DNA from: Opitutia bacterium
Lineage (GTDB): Bacteria; Verrucomicrobiota; Verrucomicrobiia; Opitutales; Opitutaceae
Assembly: GCA_003157575.1 (NCBI GenBank)
Contig: PMKA01000526.1
Coordinates: forward strand, 2,799 to 10,681
Direction: 5' to 3'
DNA length: 7,883 nt
The stretch's first letter is position 1. Each line of letters begins with the position of its first letter. Below the pieces are notes generated by a model. That model saw nothing but the letters and a program-made list of their open reading frames with translations. It was not told the DNA's origin and did no database searches. Made by a program: the position numbers and the translations under genes. Shown piece by piece: positions 6,872 through 7,883 of this stretch.

Positions 6872-7778
6872 TTTGTTGCCTGTTCGTCTCGTCGTGGCGC
6901 GCCACGGTCTTTTTTGAGGGCGGTGCGCCTTCGCCGCCGATGTCCGGCTCTCCGGCCCGGGCGGCGTCGGCGCCTCCATCTTGGGGCGCGGGGGCCTCCC
7001 CGGGACCGGCGGCGAGCGGCAGCCTCAGGACAAACGCCGCGCCTCCCCCTGGCCGGTCCTCGATGGCGACGAGCCCGCCGTGGGCGGTCGCGATCTGCTG
7101 CACAATCCAAAGGCCGAGGCCGCTTCCATCGGGCTTCGTCGTGAAGAACGGTTCGAAAATGGCTGTGCGCTTTTCGCCGGAAACACCCGGCCCGTTGTCG
7201 CTCACGCGCAGGAAGAAAGCGCCCGCGGCCGGATCGGCGCGCACGTCCACATCGATCCTCCCGTTGCGCTCGATCGCCTGGATCGAGTTGATCACGAGGT
7301 TGATCAACGCCTGCTTGAGCTGGACGGGGTCCGCGGAAAGCGGCGGCAGCCCCTCCGGCACGCTCATGACCAGTTCGATCCCACGGGCGGCCGCCTCGGG
7401 CCGGAGCAGTTCGCAGACATAACCGACAACCTCGGCGGCCTCAATCGTCTGCAGATGGACGGAGGACGGGGCCGCAAGGCTCAGGAACTGTCGCATGAGG
7501 TTCTCGAGCCGCAGCAGTTCGCTCCGGATGATTTCGAAACGGCCCGCGGCCTTTGCCATCAGCGCCGGGGAGGCCTGCGCCATGTCCTCCTCAAGCAGCT
7601 GGACGTGGATGGCGAGCGAACTCAGCGGATTCCGGATCTCGTGCGCGAGGCGCGCCAGCAGGCGCGAGAGCAGCCGCTGTTTTTCCTCCGCGGCAAACTT
7701 CGTCAGGTCCTGTCCCAGCACGTCTGCTAGCGCCTTTTCCACCCCGGCAGCGTGGCAGCGTTTCGCCCCGCCTGCCAC
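6864..7778 (-). CDS. Cytoplasmic sensor histidine kinase (NtrB-like), no recognisable sensor domain
   Basis: Kinase partner of the sigma-54 regulator encoded next. The 304-residue product has a HisKA domain with the phosphorylated H46 in LARLAHEIRNPLSSL. The HATPase domain has N-box NLVINSIQAI (N164), G1 box DNGPGV (194-199), F-box FEPFFTTK (208-215) and G2 box GSGLGLWIV (218-226). Unusually, only about 30 residues precede HisKA. There is no membrane helix, PAS or GAF domain, and the frame is closed upstream by a TGA at 7808-7806, so any sensing must come from another protein. A low-complexity Ala/Gly/Pro-rich tail (about 258-290) follows the catalytic domain. The GTG at 7778 is the furthest plausible start, but it has no Shine-Dalgarno; GTG at 7742 is an alternative. 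The stop overlaps the regulator start by 8 bases, implying coupled translation. Confidence 0.92.
   Translation of the reverse strand: MAGGAKRCHAAGVEKALADVLGQDLTKFAAEEKQRLLSRLLARLAHEIRNPLSSLAIHVQLLEEDMAQASPALMAKAAGRFEIIRSELLRLENLMRQFLSLAAPSSVHLQTIEAAEVVGYVCELLRPEAAARGIELVMSVPEGLPPLSADPVQLKQALINLVINSIQAIERNGRIDVDVRADPAAGAFFLRVSDNGPGVSGEKRTAIFEPFFTTKPDGSGLGLWIVQQIATAHGGLVAIEDRPGGGAAFVLRLPLAAGPGEAPAPQDGGADAARAGEPDIGGEGAPPSKKTVARHDETNRQQNG
7752..7778 (-). promoter_or_regulatory. Inverted repeat covering the apparent kinase start codon
   Basis: GTGGCAG (7752-7758) and CTGCCAC (7772-7778) are perfect 7-base arms around 13 bases. On the message the GUG start codon itself forms the outer end of the stem, and two more C-G pairs can extend it past one bulged G. 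It could reduce translation initiation, or it could indicate that the true start is downstream (GTG 7742). It may also be chance in GC-rich coding DNA. Confidence 0.3.
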
Positions 7779-7841
7779 ATGAATCGTGATGAATGGAGCC
7801 GGGAATCAGGCGGGGCGCGGAGGCCGGCGGCATGATTTTGC

Positions 7842-7883
7842 TCAGCCTGGATCCCGCAATTGAGGCGGAATCCACTCGCCGTT
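7842..7883 (-). CDS. Possible last 13 codons of an upstream gene, cut by window edge
   Basis: On the minus strand the frame beginning at 7883 reads NGEWIPPQLRDPG and then a TGA at 7844-7842. This would leave 63 bases before the kinase GTG. The peptide is too short to identify, and the other two frames are also open at the edge, so this is only a candidate for the 3' end of a preceding gene. Confidence 0.2.
   Translation of the reverse strand, partial: NGEWIPPQLRDPG
7849..7873 (-). other. Hairpin upstream of the kinase gene
   Basis: Read on the minus strand, GGATTCCGC (7873-7865) pairs with GCGGGATCC (7857-7849) over 9 positions, including one U-G wobble, around a 7-base loop. In the plus-strand RNA the same position is a C-A mismatch, so the structure favours the transcribed minus strand. 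No T run follows, so an intrinsic terminator is not supported. The remaining 70 bases to the kinase start show no clear promoter. Confidence 0.35.

Noticed and set aside
6872..6979. Longer response regulator starting at 6979
   Set aside because: The 36 extra residues lie over the kinase tail and have no receiver homology. ATG 6871 begins right before the first receiver strand.
2281..7144. Very long plus-strand open frames (2281-3771, 3381-4835, 5366-7144)
   Set aside because: They lie antisense to well-supported genes with intact family motifs. Their products are Arg/His/Ala/Pro-rich with no domains, as expected of GC-rich shadow frames.
7591..7875. Minus-strand 94-codon frame overlapping the kinase start
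   Set aside because: Its product is low-complexity and it overlaps the conserved HisKA region in another frame. It is best explained as a shadow.

Overview
The window is GC-rich, densely coding DNA, and every supported gene lies on the minus strand. A lipoprotein efflux adaptor, an outer-membrane efflux channel and an NtrC-type sigma-54 activator point to a Gram-negative (diderm) bacterium. The style fits Verrucomicrobiota (Opitutales-like) or a GC-rich proteobacterium. That placement is only an impression, because no marker gene is present.

Read in the direction of transcription (right to left), the layout is as follows. (1) 7883-7779: upstream DNA with a hairpin and possibly the last codons of a preceding gene. 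(2) 7778-6864: a cytoplasmic histidine kinase with no sensor domain. (3) 6871-5516: an NtrC-class sigma-54 response regulator, whose start overlaps the kinase stop by 8 bases. (4) 5515-5458: a short gap with a putative TetR operator and a -35-like hexamer. (5) 5457-4801: a TetR-family regulator. (6) 4800-4758: a 43-base gap with two more copies of the same operator. (7) 4757-3378: a TolC-like outer-membrane channel. (8) 3381-2311: an RND periplasmic adaptor lipoprotein, overlapping the channel gene by 4 bases. (9) 2310-1984: a 327-base gap with four REP-like palindromic repeats. (10) 1983-1: the N-terminal 661 residues of the RND inner-membrane pump, cut by the window edge.

Together tetR, channel, adaptor and pump make up a complete tripartite RND efflux system with its own repressor. 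The repeated motif TGACA-N3-TGTCA before tetR and again before the channel gene gives a sequence-level model of autoregulation plus pump repression. The kinase/regulator pair is a separate two-component system. It sits directly upstream on the same strand, and its targets cannot be read from this window.

The gene families are ordinary. The points most worth checking are the three-copy operator set, the REP array splitting the adaptor gene from its pump gene, and the sensor-less kinase whose apparent start codon lies in a hairpin. I found no evidence of a wholly new system.
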